From Candidatus Heimdallarchaeota archaeon (lineage in GTDB: Archaea > Asgardarchaeota > Heimdallarchaeia > JABLTI01): 64,000 bases of DNA. This document shows positions 46,654 through 55,258 of the stretch, in pieces. The stretch covers positions 37,030 through 101,029 of the forward strand of contig JAGXNT010000031.1 in NCBI GenBank assembly GCA_019894765.1, written 5' to 3'. The notes beneath the pieces were generated by a model, which saw only the letters and a program-made list of their open reading frames with translations, was not told where the DNA came from and did no database searches. A program made the translations under genes and the position numbers. The stretch's first letter is position 1, and each line of letters starts with the position of its first letter.

Positions 46654-47484
46654 ATGGTTATTGTTGGGGCATTTATTCTTCCACACGGGTCAATGGTTCT
46701 TGATCCAAAGAAAAAGGGTCTTCCAAAAGAAGCCAAAGATCTTCACAAAGCTATGATTGATGCAACTCAAGCTATTGAGAAGCTAAAACCAGACTTAATT
46801 TTCATGACATCTCCACATGGCATTGCTTTATCAAATGACTTTGGTATTTGTTTAAACAAGGGAGCTATTGCATCTGCTGAATGGGAGAATGATTACCAGG
46901 ATTATACTGTAAATATTGATATTGATCAAGAGATTTCGAATAAATTACTTGAATATCTTCTTGAAAAAGAAACAGCTGTTACAGGAATAGCTGCATACAC
47001 TCCCGGAGTTGAAGTAAAACTTAGGTGGGGTGATGCGGTACCTTTATGGTTTCTCAGAAATATCTCTACAAAACCTAAATATGTTCTACTCTCACAACCC
47101 TTGCGTAGGCATGATCAAACTGAAGAATTAATTCCCGAAACTTTATGTTTAGGTAATGATCTTCGAATTTTCTTTGAAAAATTAGAGAAGAAAGTTGTAA
47201 TCATTATTAGTGCTGATATGGGACATACACATGATAAAAATGGTCCTTATGGCTACTCTGAAGATGCAGCACCTTTTGATGCCTTAATGGAGGAGTGGGC
47301 TGGATCTCTCGATTCTAAATTACTTGTTAAAAAAGCAGTACCTAAATTGGGTAAAGCGCTTTGTTGTGGGTATATTGGTTTTGTAATGCTTCAAGGGATG
47401 ATTGAGAAAAAGAAATTGACACCTGAAGTAACAAGCAGATCAGCTCCAACGTATTATGGAATGATGGTTGCAAAGTATCTTTGA
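46654..47484 (+). CDS. Class III extradiol dioxygenase-fold (LigB/Memo-like) protein
   Basis: 276 residues. The fold's metal-binding histidines are apparent: H11 in FILPHGS, H55 in MTSPHGIAL, and H191 in SADMGHTHD, with WGDAVPLWFL and the late GYIGFVMLQGM typical of the LigB/Memo superfamily. In catechol dioxygenases these bind Fe(II); in Memo and AmmeMemoRadiSam B proteins the metal use differs, and no aromatic-ring pathway is nearby, so I call only the fold. Single gene; converges on the 47.5 kb hypothetical gene. Confidence 0.82.
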   Translation: MVIVGAFILPHGSMVLDPKKKGLPKEAKDLHKAMIDATQAIEKLKPDLIFMTSPHGIALSNDFGICLNKGAIASAEWENDYQDYTVNIDIDQEISNKLLEYLLEKETAVTGIAAYTPGVEVKLRWGDAVPLWFLRNISTKPKYVLLSQPLRRHDQTEELIPETLCLGNDLRIFFEKLEKKVVIIISADMGHTHDKNGPYGYSEDAAPFDALMEEWAGSLDSKLLVKKAVPKLGKALCCGYIGFVMLQGMIEKKKLTPEVTSRSAPTYYGMMVAKYL

Positions 47485-47485
47485 A

Positions 47486-47905
47486 TTATACACGTCTTTT
47501 AGTATATCCATATCCTCTTCTGAATATTTTCATTTCATGTTTATGAATATTCACTTTTCTCATAATTTCCGAATAATTTGTATCTGGCAATGTCTTTAGT
47601 TTGTCTATAATTTGTTTTGTTGTATCTAAAACAGGATCGATTTCCAATAGGAGTTTAGCTTGTTTTACAAATTTATCATCTGATTTAGTATCTATTGTTT
47701 CAATGATACTACAAATGAGATGCGCTTTATCTTCAACTTCTTCACTGAAAAGAATAGACGTTAATTGGGCTGTGAGTCTAGTATCATCTTCCTTTAACAA
47801 GTGAGGATTCATAATCAATAAATTCGACAATAGATTGTAGTATTGGTTTGTATAATCACCTACTACTTCTGCACAAGCTATTTCTAACTGAGTTCTTTCT
47901 TTCAA
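47486..47905 (-). CDS. Uncharacterised small helical protein
   Basis: 139 residues, all-helical by pattern, with an acidic middle (EEVEDKAHLICSIIETIDTKSDDKF) and a strongly basic C-terminus (KIFRRGYGYTKRRV). No family recognised. TTG start preceded by GGGGGT at 6-base spacing. It converges with the LigB-like gene, 1 base apart, and diverges from the AhpD-like gene. The basic tail might bind nucleic acid or membrane, which is a guess from charge alone. Confidence 0.55.
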   Translation of the reverse strand: MKERTQLEIACAEVVGDYTNQYYNLLSNLLIMNPHLLKEDDTRLTAQLTSILFSEEVEDKAHLICSIIETIDTKSDDKFVKQAKLLLEIDPVLDTTKQIIDKLKTLPDTNYSEIMRKVNIHKHEMKIFRRGYGYTKRRV

Positions 47906-48051
47906 AAAAATACCCCCTAACTATTACTGTCAACTGCATATTACTTTGTGCTACTTATTATATAAGATATATTAAATTATAAAATTCAAATTGAAGAATT
48001 TCATCCTTTCTAAGTAGTATTCTTTTAATATACTCTGAAGTAAGGTAAAGT

Positions 48052-48675
48052 ATGGCTTCCTCTAATACTTTCCATAAGAGGAGATACACATTTCAAAGTC
48101 TCTTCAAGGATATCAAACAATTAATTGCTAATTTTCCACAAATGAAAGAAACTTTCACAAGTAACCGAATTAGCAGGCAATTTGCGGAACGAATCATGTT
48201 ATCTGTTACTTCAGTCAATAATTGCATTTACTGTTCATACGGTCATTCGGGCGCAGCTCTTAAGAGTGGGGCTTATGAAGCAGAAATTATTTCAATATTT
48301 GACAATTCATTCGAATCATGCAAAGAAGATGAAATAGTAGCTTTAAATTTTGCGAAACATTATGCAAGAAACAAAAACAATCCAACAAAAGAAGAGAAAG
48401 AGAAGCTTGTCAATTACTATGGTCTTCAAAAAGCAAAAGATATACTTGTCTTTATACAAATTATCACTATAGGCAACCTTATGGGGAATGCTGTGGAAGC
48501 CTATGAAGCTAGAAAAAAGGGAATCATCGTTGAAGATGGTTCGTTGTTATTTGATTCATTTGCTTTTGTTCTGGCAAAACCTTTCTTTAAGCAATTAAAG
48601 AAATCAGGAATTGATGCTATGGGTGATAGATTATCATCTGGTGATGATTTGATGAAATTTGTTACGGTCCTTTAA
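48052..48675 (+). CDS. AhpD-like/carboxymuconolactone decarboxylase-family protein
   Basis: 207 residues with the CMD/AhpD helical fold. The redox motif C58-x2-C61-x3-H65 (NCIYCSYGHSGAAL) is intact, as in AhpD where the Cys pair reduces peroxiredoxin AhpC and the His relays protons. The rest continues as paired helices (EIVALNFAKHYARN, AKDILVFIQIITIGNLMGNAVEAYEAR). No ahpC is adjacent. GGTAAAG before the ATG. Its last 4 bases overlap the end of the glutamine synthetase fragment on the other strand. Confidence 0.82.
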   Translation: MASSNTFHKRRYTFQSLFKDIKQLIANFPQMKETFTSNRISRQFAERIMLSVTSVNNCIYCSYGHSGAALKSGAYEAEIISIFDNSFESCKEDEIVALNFAKHYARNKNNPTKEEKEKLVNYYGLQKAKDILVFIQIITIGNLMGNAVEAYEARKKGIIVEDGSLLFDSFAFVLAKPFFKQLKKSGIDAMGDRLSSGDDLMKFVTVL

Positions 48676-49322
48676 TATCTCATCAAGTACTTGTTTTTCT
48701 CCCAGTCAGTGACTTGTAAGCGATATTCATTCCATTCTCTTGTTTTTGCTCTTATGTATGAATCATACAATGGATTTTCAAACACTTTCTTTACAAGTGT
48801 TGATTTCTTTATGTGTTGTGTTGCTTCCCACAAGCTTGCAGGCAAATGCTCTACATGCAAAGATGCTAAATCTTCTGTTTTCAACTCATAGAGATTTTCT
48901 TTACGAGGCGGAGGAGCTTCTAATTTTTGTCTAATACCTTCCAATCCCGCTTCTAACATAACTGCTAAAGCTAGGTAGGGGTTACACATTGGATCAGGGC
49001 ATCTCAATTCTGCTCTCACAGATGAACTTCTTTCTTTGGGAATTCTTGGGATTCGAATTAATGCTGAGTGATTGAGCTGCGCCCAGCTAATATAAACTGG
49101 GGTTTCATATCCAGGTACTAATCGTTTATACGAGTTCACTGTGGGTGCAAGAATTCCTACAATTTCGTTTGAGTATTTTAATTGCCCTGCAATGAACTGC
49201 TTGGCAACTTCTGATAACAACATTGCATCGTCAGGATCATAAAAAGCATTCTTCCCATCTTCAGTCCATAGTGATTGGTGACAATGCATGCCGCTTCCAC
49301 TTAATCCAATGATGTACGGCAT
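48672..49322 (-). pseudogene. Glutamine synthetase, C-terminal half only (5' part missing)
   Basis: The coding stretch reads as the second half of a class I glutamine synthetase: IGLSGSGMHCHQSLW (metal-ligand His region), SYKRLVPGYETPVYISWAQLNHSALIRIP, then VRAELRCPDPMCNPYLALAVMLEAGLEGI (ATP and Arg/Glu active site), through the normal C-terminus. The N-terminal beta-grasp domain and first catalytic metal ligands are absent; homology ends abruptly at about 49.31 kb where an ABC-2 permease tail begins on the other strand. The open frame itself reaches 49472, but that extra part is antisense to the permease fragment. No promoter suits it. It is broken by rearrangement, or by assembly error. Confidence 0.85.
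49300..49322. other. Junction between glutamine synthetase and ABC-2 permease fragments
   Basis: Leftward from here the minus strand encodes glutamine synthetase; rightward the plus strand encodes the end of an ABC-2 type permease. Both genes lack their 5' parts, and the two 3' parts point away from the junction. The exact base cannot be fixed because the residues on both sides are weakly conserved. Confidence 0.7.
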
Positions 49323-49485
49323 CGAAGGGTTCCGAAATGCAATAATGTTTGGTACGGATTGGATGACTTGGTTATACTTTGGAATCTTAATTGTACTTAG
49401 TGTGCTTGTAACAATAATTGGTATCAAGTCATTTGGTGCTATGGAAAAACTGCTCCGAAAAAAGGGAACCATTGGTCAATATTAG
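49303..49485 (+). pseudogene. ABC-2 type permease, C-terminal fragment (5' part missing)
   Basis: About 60 residues: NPMMYGIEGFRNAIMFG followed by a membrane helix (WLYFGILIVLSVLVTIIGIKSF) and a basic tail GAMEKLLRKKGTIGQY. This is the usual last helix of ABC-2 exporter permeases ('NP..Y..EG.R...' before the helix, 'a.r.f...' after it). Nothing upstream continues the frame: the preceding sequence is antisense to a glutamine synthetase gene. It is a fragment and not a small complete gene, since it has no suitable start or ribosome binding site of its own. Confidence 0.7.
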
Positions 49486-49613
49486 CACGAAGAAGAATCG
49501 AAAATCAAAGCTTTTTCTGCTAATACTTTTTCTTTCTCCTATACAGAAAGATTTTAACCTAGAAAATAAAATAAATAGATAGAACAGCTCGTATTACTAT
49601 TGTCGGTGATTCA

Positions 49614-50462
49614 ATGTTATTGAAGAAAATCAGAAAGAATAAATCCGGTGTTTCTAATATTATTTCTACATTATTGATTACCAGTATAATGATTACTTCA
49701 GTAGCATTAACTTATTCCTATTTAATTCCCACAATAGATCGCGGAAGAACAACTGCATCAGTAGCTACCTCAACGTTGTTTCTAACAAAAGTTGATGATG
49801 CTATTCAATCAATGTTTTACGACGGTGTGGGTTCAGCGAGATTGCTAAGTGTTGATCCATTTGAAGGAACATTAGGATTTAGTTCCATGGGACTTAATTT
49901 TAGAGCCTTCATCGATGGAGCAATCTATCTGCCAATTCCAGGCTTAGAATATGGATTAGCAAGACTTTCAATTCCAAGCGAAATTGGAATTATGTCTCAA
50001 AATACGCAAAAATATGTTAAAGGTGGACCATTTTTCCCACCAGCTGTAACACAAGATGGAACTATTGATCCTGCAACTTTGATTTTAGAGCGACCAGATT
50101 CAGAAAGCTATCAACTCAGGCTTTGGTATAGGTTGCAACTCCTAATAAGAGATACTGGTGTGGGCGGAGAAATTGATGTATCGGTTATAGCAGTGAATTT
50201 TAATGCAGTTGATGAATTAGTAGGATTAAGTTCTGGTTCATATCATCTAATCATTAGTAAACAAAGTGTAGATGTAAATCCAACATATTACGGATTCCCT
50301 GTAAATGGTGATCCAATTACTACCTCAGGCGATGATTTCCGATTAACTATTAATACTGGAACTGGACCAATACAGGTTTATAACTCAAACGGAGCTAGAA
50401 CAAGAGTTTCAATTAACCTCGTCATAATTAACATTGGATTACAAATGGTTGTTTTGGAATAA
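49614..50462 (+). CDS. Type IV pilin-like protein with class III signal peptide
   Basis: 282 residues starting MLLKKIRKNKSG|VSNIISTLLITSIMITSV: a basic leader, a probable prepilin-peptidase cleavage after Gly12, then the hydrophobic assembly helix (about 13-38), as in archaeal pilins and archaellin relatives. The rest is beta-rich and Ser/Thr/Gly-rich, and is longer than most pilins. It would form or cap a surface filament, or be an adhesive pseudopilin. GGTGA precedes the ATG by 4 bases. No pilus ATPase or membrane-platform gene is close. Confidence 0.75.
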   Translation: MLLKKIRKNKSGVSNIISTLLITSIMITSVALTYSYLIPTIDRGRTTASVATSTLFLTKVDDAIQSMFYDGVGSARLLSVDPFEGTLGFSSMGLNFRAFIDGAIYLPIPGLEYGLARLSIPSEIGIMSQNTQKYVKGGPFFPPAVTQDGTIDPATLILERPDSESYQLRLWYRLQLLIRDTGVGGEIDVSVIAVNFNAVDELVGLSSGSYHLIISKQSVDVNPTYYGFPVNGDPITTSGDDFRLTINTGTGPIQVYNSNGARTRVSINLVIINIGLQMVVLE

Positions 50463-50488
50463 TAATTGGGTTCTTCAAAGCAAGTTTC

Positions 50489-51121
50489 TTATTTATTCTC
50501 AAAGTAATTTTTCAACTGAATTAGTTGAAAAGAGTCTACCATTTCCTGCCCAGGATTGGATTCCAAAACTCTTTGTAGGATCTGATAGTGTTTCTTTGCT
50601 GCTTGTAAATCATTATTCTGAATAAAGAACATGGTGGAATTCACCATTCCTTTTGCACAAGCAATTTGAATCGTATTATTCTTCGGATACTTTCTGCTTA
50701 GATCAGATAATTCTAATGAAAATTCCTGTATTGAACTTGCCCTATTAATTAAGCTAAAATCATAAATAGCATTTACTAAAATCATTGCCAGTATTTCTGT
50801 TAGTAACATACTCTCTAGCTCTATGGCTAATTCTCTTAAAGAATTGATTTTATTTTTAACAGCTGTTTGAGTTGCATGCGCAAAGTACACTGGAAGGGTA
50901 TTCAAAACTGTACTACCATATGTTTGTTGAATATGTTTTGATTTTGGGTATTTGACAAGAAGATCTTTTAGTTCTGTTAAAAGCAATTCCATCTTTTCTA
51001 TATCATCTTTTTCTGAATGAATGATTATTTCATTTGAGAGAACTGAAGCTAAGTTCTCTTGAGGTATGATTTCATCTTGTTTTTCTTCCGCAAATTTTCG
51101 AGCCTCTTCTAAGTTGGACAT
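50489..51121 (-). CDS. Uncharacterised helical-repeat protein
   Basis: About 210 residues, fully alpha-helical by pattern, with two internal segments that resemble loose TPR-like units (LTELKDLLVKYPKSKHIQQTYG and LELSDLSRKYPKNNTIQIACAKG share 'L...L..+YPK...IQ'), so it is probably a small helical-repeat scaffold. No motif for a function. ATG at 51121; TTG three codons upstream is also in frame. It converges on the pilin gene. Confidence 0.55.
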   Translation of the reverse strand: MSNLEEARKFAEEKQDEIIPQENLASVLSNEIIIHSEKDDIEKMELLLTELKDLLVKYPKSKHIQQTYGSTVLNTLPVYFAHATQTAVKNKINSLRELAIELESMLLTEILAMILVNAIYDFSLINRASSIQEFSLELSDLSRKYPKNNTIQIACAKGMVNSTMFFIQNNDLQAAKKHYQILQRVLESNPGQEMVDSFQLIQLKNYFENK

Positions 51122-51171
51122 TTCAATCAACTCTTCTTTTAGATTATTTATTGGAATAAATCAAATTATAA

Positions 51172-52224
51172 TTATATAATATTTAAAATTACCAGTGCAT
51201 TTCCACCGATAGTAAGTATTGTACCAAGTAAGATCTTCCAATCTACTTTTTCTTTCAAGAATAACATTGACAGTGGCATTGTTATCAGAGGTCCAGAAGC
51301 AGCGATTGCAGCAGGAGTAGAAGTTCCATCTAAAATATCAATTGATTTCAGATAGAAAATATTGGATGCAAATAAACCTATGAGGGCTCCTAAAATTACA
51401 AATGAAACTGCTTTCCAAGAAAACTTATAATGATTAGTTTTTTTCTTAGTAGCTAGAAATAGTGTAAATGTTATTGGTAGCAATAAAGTCATTCGAGCAC
51501 CGCTGATTGGGATAATATCAATTTCTGTTCTATCTAATCCAATTTTTATTAGCGTGGTACCTGTTGCCCAAGTTACTGTAGCTAACAAAGCAAAAATGAC
51601 TCCCAAGAGTTTTTTATTTTCAATTAATTGTGAGAGCTTTCTTCCTGTTTTTTCTGATTTCTCAGTTTCTACCAGAATTTTTGGCTCCAATTGTTCAAAT
51701 TTAGGATTCAATAGAATGGAATCATTTGTGTTATCTTTATCAGAAGTAGATTTTATGTTCGGTAATTCATCCCTTTCAGGAGTGATATCGTTTCTTTGTG
51801 AAAAAGAAATCGTCACAACTCCACCAATTATAAGCATAATACCTAAGAATTTCAACCAATCAAATACAGCATCAAAAATAATGATTTCATAGACATACGT
51901 TAGAAGGGGATAAGTCATAGCTATAGGATATGCAATTGTCAATCCTACAAATTGCATACTTGTTAGATACAAGAAATTCCCTATTATTATTCCCATAATT
52001 GCAGCAGATATCAAAGGGAGAAAAGCTTGCCAAGGAATTCGAAACATTTCCAGAAAGTCACCCATAATTGCGATAAGAATCAGAAAGGAGACTGCAGAGG
52101 TTATTGTTTGGATTAACACCATTGCAATAGGTTTTATTTTGTCGGTTTGTGATTTATAAATAACTGCTGCTACTCCAGAGAGAACCATGTTTCCTATTGC
52201 ATATATTATTCCAAAATTCACCAA
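51172..52224 (-). CDS. DMT-superfamily (EamA) transporter
   Basis: 350 residues with ten membrane helices in two EamA repeats (about 2-150 and 210-350), divided by an approx. 55-residue hydrophilic loop (about 155-210) longer than usual for the family. The second half ends with ILGALIGLFASNIFYLKSI and PLITMPLSMLFLKEKVDWKILLGTILTIGGNALVIL, typical of EamA. These carriers export amino acids or other metabolites; the substrate is not apparent. Start codon is TTG (or the GTG beside it), with a TATA-like CATATAC about 33 bases upstream. Confidence 0.82.
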   Translation of the reverse strand: MVNFGIIYAIGNMVLSGVAAVIYKSQTDKIKPIAMVLIQTITSAVSFLILIAIMGDFLEMFRIPWQAFLPLISAAIMGIIIGNFLYLTSMQFVGLTIAYPIAMTYPLLTYVYEIIIFDAVFDWLKFLGIMLIIGGVVTISFSQRNDITPERDELPNIKSTSDKDNTNDSILLNPKFEQLEPKILVETEKSEKTGRKLSQLIENKKLLGVIFALLATVTWATGTTLIKIGLDRTEIDIIPISGARMTLLLPITFTLFLATKKKTNHYKFSWKAVSFVILGALIGLFASNIFYLKSIDILDGTSTPAAIAASGPLITMPLSMLFLKEKVDWKILLGTILTIGGNALVILNII

Positions 52225-52388
52225 ATATTAATCACAAACTCATTCTTTTTCCACAGTATATGAATTCTTCTTTAGATTAAATTATTAAAGGAAAACGGTT
52301 ATACTTGGTTTTACCAATGATATTTTGATGCTTACAGATGGATTTAAATGTAAGAATCTAAACTTGGTTTAAACGATTAAAAGACTTT

Positions 52389-52398
52389 CAATTTATAG
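52389..52398 (+). promoter_or_regulatory. TATA box of the tandem winged-helix genes
   Basis: CAATTTATAG about 20-27 bases before the ATG at 52416 predicts a leaderless message that starts at or close to the first codon. Confidence 0.4.
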
Positions 52399-52415
52399 GC
52401 AGGTACCAAGAAAAA

Positions 52416-52661
52416 ATGACAGAGAACATCGTCCTCGGCGAAGACGCAAACTGCATTTATCAAATCTTAAAGAAAGAGAACAATATTTCTTCTAAAAGAA
52501 TTCTAGATTACGCAGTTACTCCAGAATTCGAGGCAATTTGCACTGGTTGTGTTTCAGGTGATGCATTTCTACGAGCTATTAAAAAATTGGAAAAGCACGG
52601 GTATGTCAAATCCACATTGGGAAAAGGTGGCTATCGATGGCAATTATTAATTACTGAATAA
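52416..52661 (+). CDS. Small winged-helix-like protein with CxxC, copy 1
   Basis: 81 residues. CIYQILKKENNISSKRILDYA followed by a helix AFLRAIKKLEKHGYVKSTLGKGGYRWQLL resembles a compact winged helix: recognition-type helix, then a beta wing with GKGGYRWQ. C42-x2-C45 (ICTGC) lies between the two helical parts. The size, wing and basic residues suggest a small DNA-binding or sensory protein; the Cys pair may bind metal or react to redox. The next gene is a paralogue 12 bases downstream. Neither belongs to a family I can name. Confidence 0.6.
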   Translation: MTENIVLGEDANCIYQILKKENNISSKRILDYAVTPEFEAICTGCVSGDAFLRAIKKLEKHGYVKSTLGKGGYRWQLLITE

Positions 52662-52673
52662 TTTAAATTCGAG

Positions 52674-52985
52674 ATGTCAACATTGGTGAATCCAAACGGA
52701 TCTTATACTACAGAACCAAATATACTAAAAGAAAATTTGGCAAAACTCTATGATACAGTTGTAGATAAACGTCTCATCTGTGTTTACACAATTTTAACAA
52801 GAGAAAACCATATATCAACAAAACGCGTTGTGGAACTTGCTTTTACCAGTGATTTTGAGAAAGAATGTATTACTTGTGCTTCTGCAGATAGTGTTTATAG
52901 AGCTTTAAAGAAGCTCCAAGAACAAGGTTTTATTATAGGCCAATTAACAAAAGCAGGATATGTTTGGCAGATTTTACTAGATTAG
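52674..52985 (+). CDS. Small winged-helix-like protein with CxxC, copy 2
   Basis: 103 residues, aligning with the gene before it: ICVYTILTRENHISTKRVVELAFTSDFEKECITCASADSVYRALKKLQEQGF matches copy 1 throughout, including C65-x2-C68 at the same place and the final AGYVWQILLD wing. The 30-residue N-terminal extension is new to this copy. The pair is likely co-transcribed and could form a heterodimer. It ends in a GC-stem terminator. Confidence 0.6.
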   Translation: MSTLVNPNGSYTTEPNILKENLAKLYDTVVDKRLICVYTILTRENHISTKRVVELAFTSDFEKECITCASADSVYRALKKLQEQGFIIGQLTKAGYVWQILLD

Positions 52986-53047
52986 TTCTAAATTAATTCA
53001 AATTACTCTTACATTGTGAATTTTGTTAATTAAAAAAATAGAGTAAT

Positions 53048-53076
53048 GGGGTTTTGTACCCCGATCGATTTTTTTT
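53048..53076 (+). terminator. GC-stem hairpin plus T8 terminator
   Basis: GGGGT (53048-53052), 5-base loop, ACCCC (53058-53062), then T8 at 53069-53076. It follows the second winged-helix gene and reaches the 3' end of the KaiC-like gene on the other strand. Confidence 0.65.
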
Positions 53077-53830
53077 ACTGATATTCCATGATTGTTAATT
53101 GACCTGCTGAAACAGTCATAGCCATTGGTTTCTTACTATAGGTGTAAGAACCTCTCATTTTCACGATTTTAACTGTACTATATGCGTCATCACCAATTGT
53201 AATGCTAATCACACCATCTACTAAGTGTTCAAGAGCTCGTAAATCATGTTCTGAGTGGATATCACTATGCAAGGTCATAATGGTAACAGTTCCATCTTCC
53301 TTATTTGAGGCAATTCGATTCTGTACGAAAGACAAAGCAGTTCTCACCGTTTCACTTGCAATTAAAATTGCAGAAACACTGTCTACAAGACCTCTACAAG
53401 GAATATTTTGTGTTTGTGTGTGCAATAAAGCTCGTCTTATTGCTTCACTTACTACTCGAGGTTGAGTGATGTTGTTTACTACATTCTTGAACTCAGATCG
53501 TATATCCGAATAACCATAAGGATTAGTAAACGCATCAATGAAGACCATTCTTTCAGTTTCAAGCAGAATTTCAGCATTCACACCGAGAGTTCGTAAACTA
53601 TCGACATAGTACTTGTAGGGATGCTCTGTGCTCAGAACATAGCCTGTTTCTCCCCCACGCAGCCCTTCAGTCAAAAAGTGCAAAGCCATGAGATCAGCCT
53701 CTACACCAATTTCATCTTCAAGTAGAATCACTGACCCTCTTGGAACGCCTCCTCCAAGTGCTGCATCCAATACTGGTAATCCGAATCTCGCAGGGGTAAT
53801 TTCATTTTGAGACACAACTTTTTCCTCCAT
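53075..53830 (-). CDS. KaiC/RadA-like RecA-fold protein without a P-loop
   Basis: 251 residues. TPARFGLPVLDAALGGGVPRGSVILL matches the opening of archaeal KaiC-like proteins ('G...LD..LGGG.P.G...L'), and the later SVSAILIASETVRTALSFVQNRI and DGVISI follow KaiC order. But the Walker A position (residues 38-46) reads EDEIGVEAD instead of G-x4-GK-T/S, so ATP hydrolysis is doubtful. Walker B-like acidic residues (VFIDAF, CRGLVDSV) remain in part. It could be a structural or regulatory homologue, perhaps partnering an active KaiC. ATG start; divergent from the epimerase gene. Confidence 0.78.
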   Translation of the reverse strand: MEEKVVSQNEITPARFGLPVLDAALGGGVPRGSVILLEDEIGVEADLMALHFLTEGLRGGETGYVLSTEHPYKYYVDSLRTLGVNAEILLETERMVFIDAFTNPYGYSDIRSEFKNVVNNITQPRVVSEAIRRALLHTQTQNIPCRGLVDSVSAILIASETVRTALSFVQNRIASNKEDGTVTIMTLHSDIHSEHDLRALEHLVDGVISITIGDDAYSTVKIVKMRGSYTYSKKPMAMTVSAGQLTIMEYQ

Positions 53831-54018
53831 ACTAACAATTGTTACTGATAATCGTTATCCTATCTATATTTCGTGTTCTTTTATATAAGTATTTAACTAA
53901 CAAGATTATTTGACTCTTCTATTTCTTATAACTTCTTTGGATAGGTTAAATTCTAGAAATTCTTAAAAAGTTTAATAAGAAATCTTATTCAAATAAGAGA
54001 TAGTGGTGTAACAAATAG

Positions 54019-55095
54019 ATGGCAATCTTAATCACAGGTGGTTCAGGATTTGTGGGAGGAAATCTTGTAAAAGAATTAGTTGAAAATAAGAAAGAGTGGG
54101 GAATAGACAAGAAAGATATTTTTGTTCTAGTTCGTGAAAACAGTAATATTGATGAATTGAATAAACTAGACATTGGACTTGTTATTGGGGATTTAACGGA
54201 TCACGAATCATTAAGTAAGGCTGTTAAAGGAAAATCACTGATTTTTCATCTTGGAGCAGTTGTACTCGATCAAGTGGCTCAGGAAATGTTACAGAAGGTT
54301 AATGTGGATGGAACTAAAGCTCTAATAGATGCTTTTGTAAAAGAGAAAACTGCAAAGAAATTTGTTTTTGTAAGTACTTGGGGTGTCTATGGATATAAAG
54401 TAAAACCAAAACCTCTGAAAGAAGATCAGCCTTTTCATCCGACAAATGAATATCAAAAATCAAAACTTGATTCTGAGCAAATTGTTTGGGAGTATCATAA
54501 AAAGCACAAACTCCCTGTTGCAGTTGCTCGATTACCTATGATCCTTGGACCCAGTGATACTTTAACAACACCTAGAGTTGTTCAAGCCTTTTTTGATGAA
54601 GAAGTGAAGATGGTTGGAAAAGGTAAAAACCTATACTCTGGGGTAGATGTTAGAGATGCTGCAAGAGCTATAATATCAATGGGTATAAAAGAAGAGGGAA
54701 ATGGGAACGTCTACAATGTAAAAAGTTTTGATATTTCACAGAAGGATTACTGGCTTGTACATAAGGAAGCGATGAAATCTGATTTTAAAATTCCTAATTA
54801 TCCTCGTTGGATAGTAATGATATATGCCTTGATGAAAGAAATATCCGCCAAAAGAAAAGGAATTGGAAAACCTACTATGACACGTTATCGAGTTATGAGA
54901 TATGGAAATACTAGGATTCTAGATATATCAAAAATCCGAAAGGATCTTGGTTGGGAACCAAAATATACAGATGGCAAGGCAGTAATTCGAGAATCAGTTA
55001 ACTGGTTAATTCAACACAACTTCATTGATTATGAAAACAAGAAAGTAACAATTGTGAGAAAATGGGAAGATCAACTTAAGAGAAAAAAGAACTAA
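54019..55095 (+). CDS. NAD-dependent epimerase/dehydratase (extended SDR), second copy type
   Basis: 358 residues: nucleotide loop ITGGSGFVGGN (residues 4-14), IGDLTD, the FHLGAVV segment, FVSTWGVYG, and the catalytic Y-x3-K in NEYQKSKLDSE. The 'P.L.EDQP..P...Y..SK' stretch and a basic, long C-terminus resemble 3-beta-hydroxysteroid dehydrogenase/nucleoside-diphosphate-sugar epimerases. It is only distantly similar to the 13.6 kb epimerase. GGTG precedes the ATG by 10 bases and a TATA-like GTTTAATAAG lies at about 53968. Substrate unknown. Confidence 0.83.
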   Translation: MAILITGGSGFVGGNLVKELVENKKEWGIDKKDIFVLVRENSNIDELNKLDIGLVIGDLTDHESLSKAVKGKSLIFHLGAVVLDQVAQEMLQKVNVDGTKALIDAFVKEKTAKKFVFVSTWGVYGYKVKPKPLKEDQPFHPTNEYQKSKLDSEQIVWEYHKKHKLPVAVARLPMILGPSDTLTTPRVVQAFFDEEVKMVGKGKNLYSGVDVRDAARAIISMGIKEEGNGNVYNVKSFDISQKDYWLVHKEAMKSDFKIPNYPRWIVMIYALMKEISAKRKGIGKPTMTRYRVMRYGNTRILDISKIRKDLGWEPKYTDGKAVIRESVNWLIQHNFIDYENKKVTIVRKWEDQLKRKKN

Positions 55096-55258
55096 TAAGA
55101 GAAGTTCCTTTGCCGCTATCAAAGGTTTATTCATATTCTTTCTTTATTTTTAGTTCAGATGTATATGAGATTGCATGTAGAAAAAATGATATAATCTCAA
55201 AAATCAAGTGGAAAAGTGAAAACAGGAATCAAACATTATTTCGAAACGGTGTTTTGTC

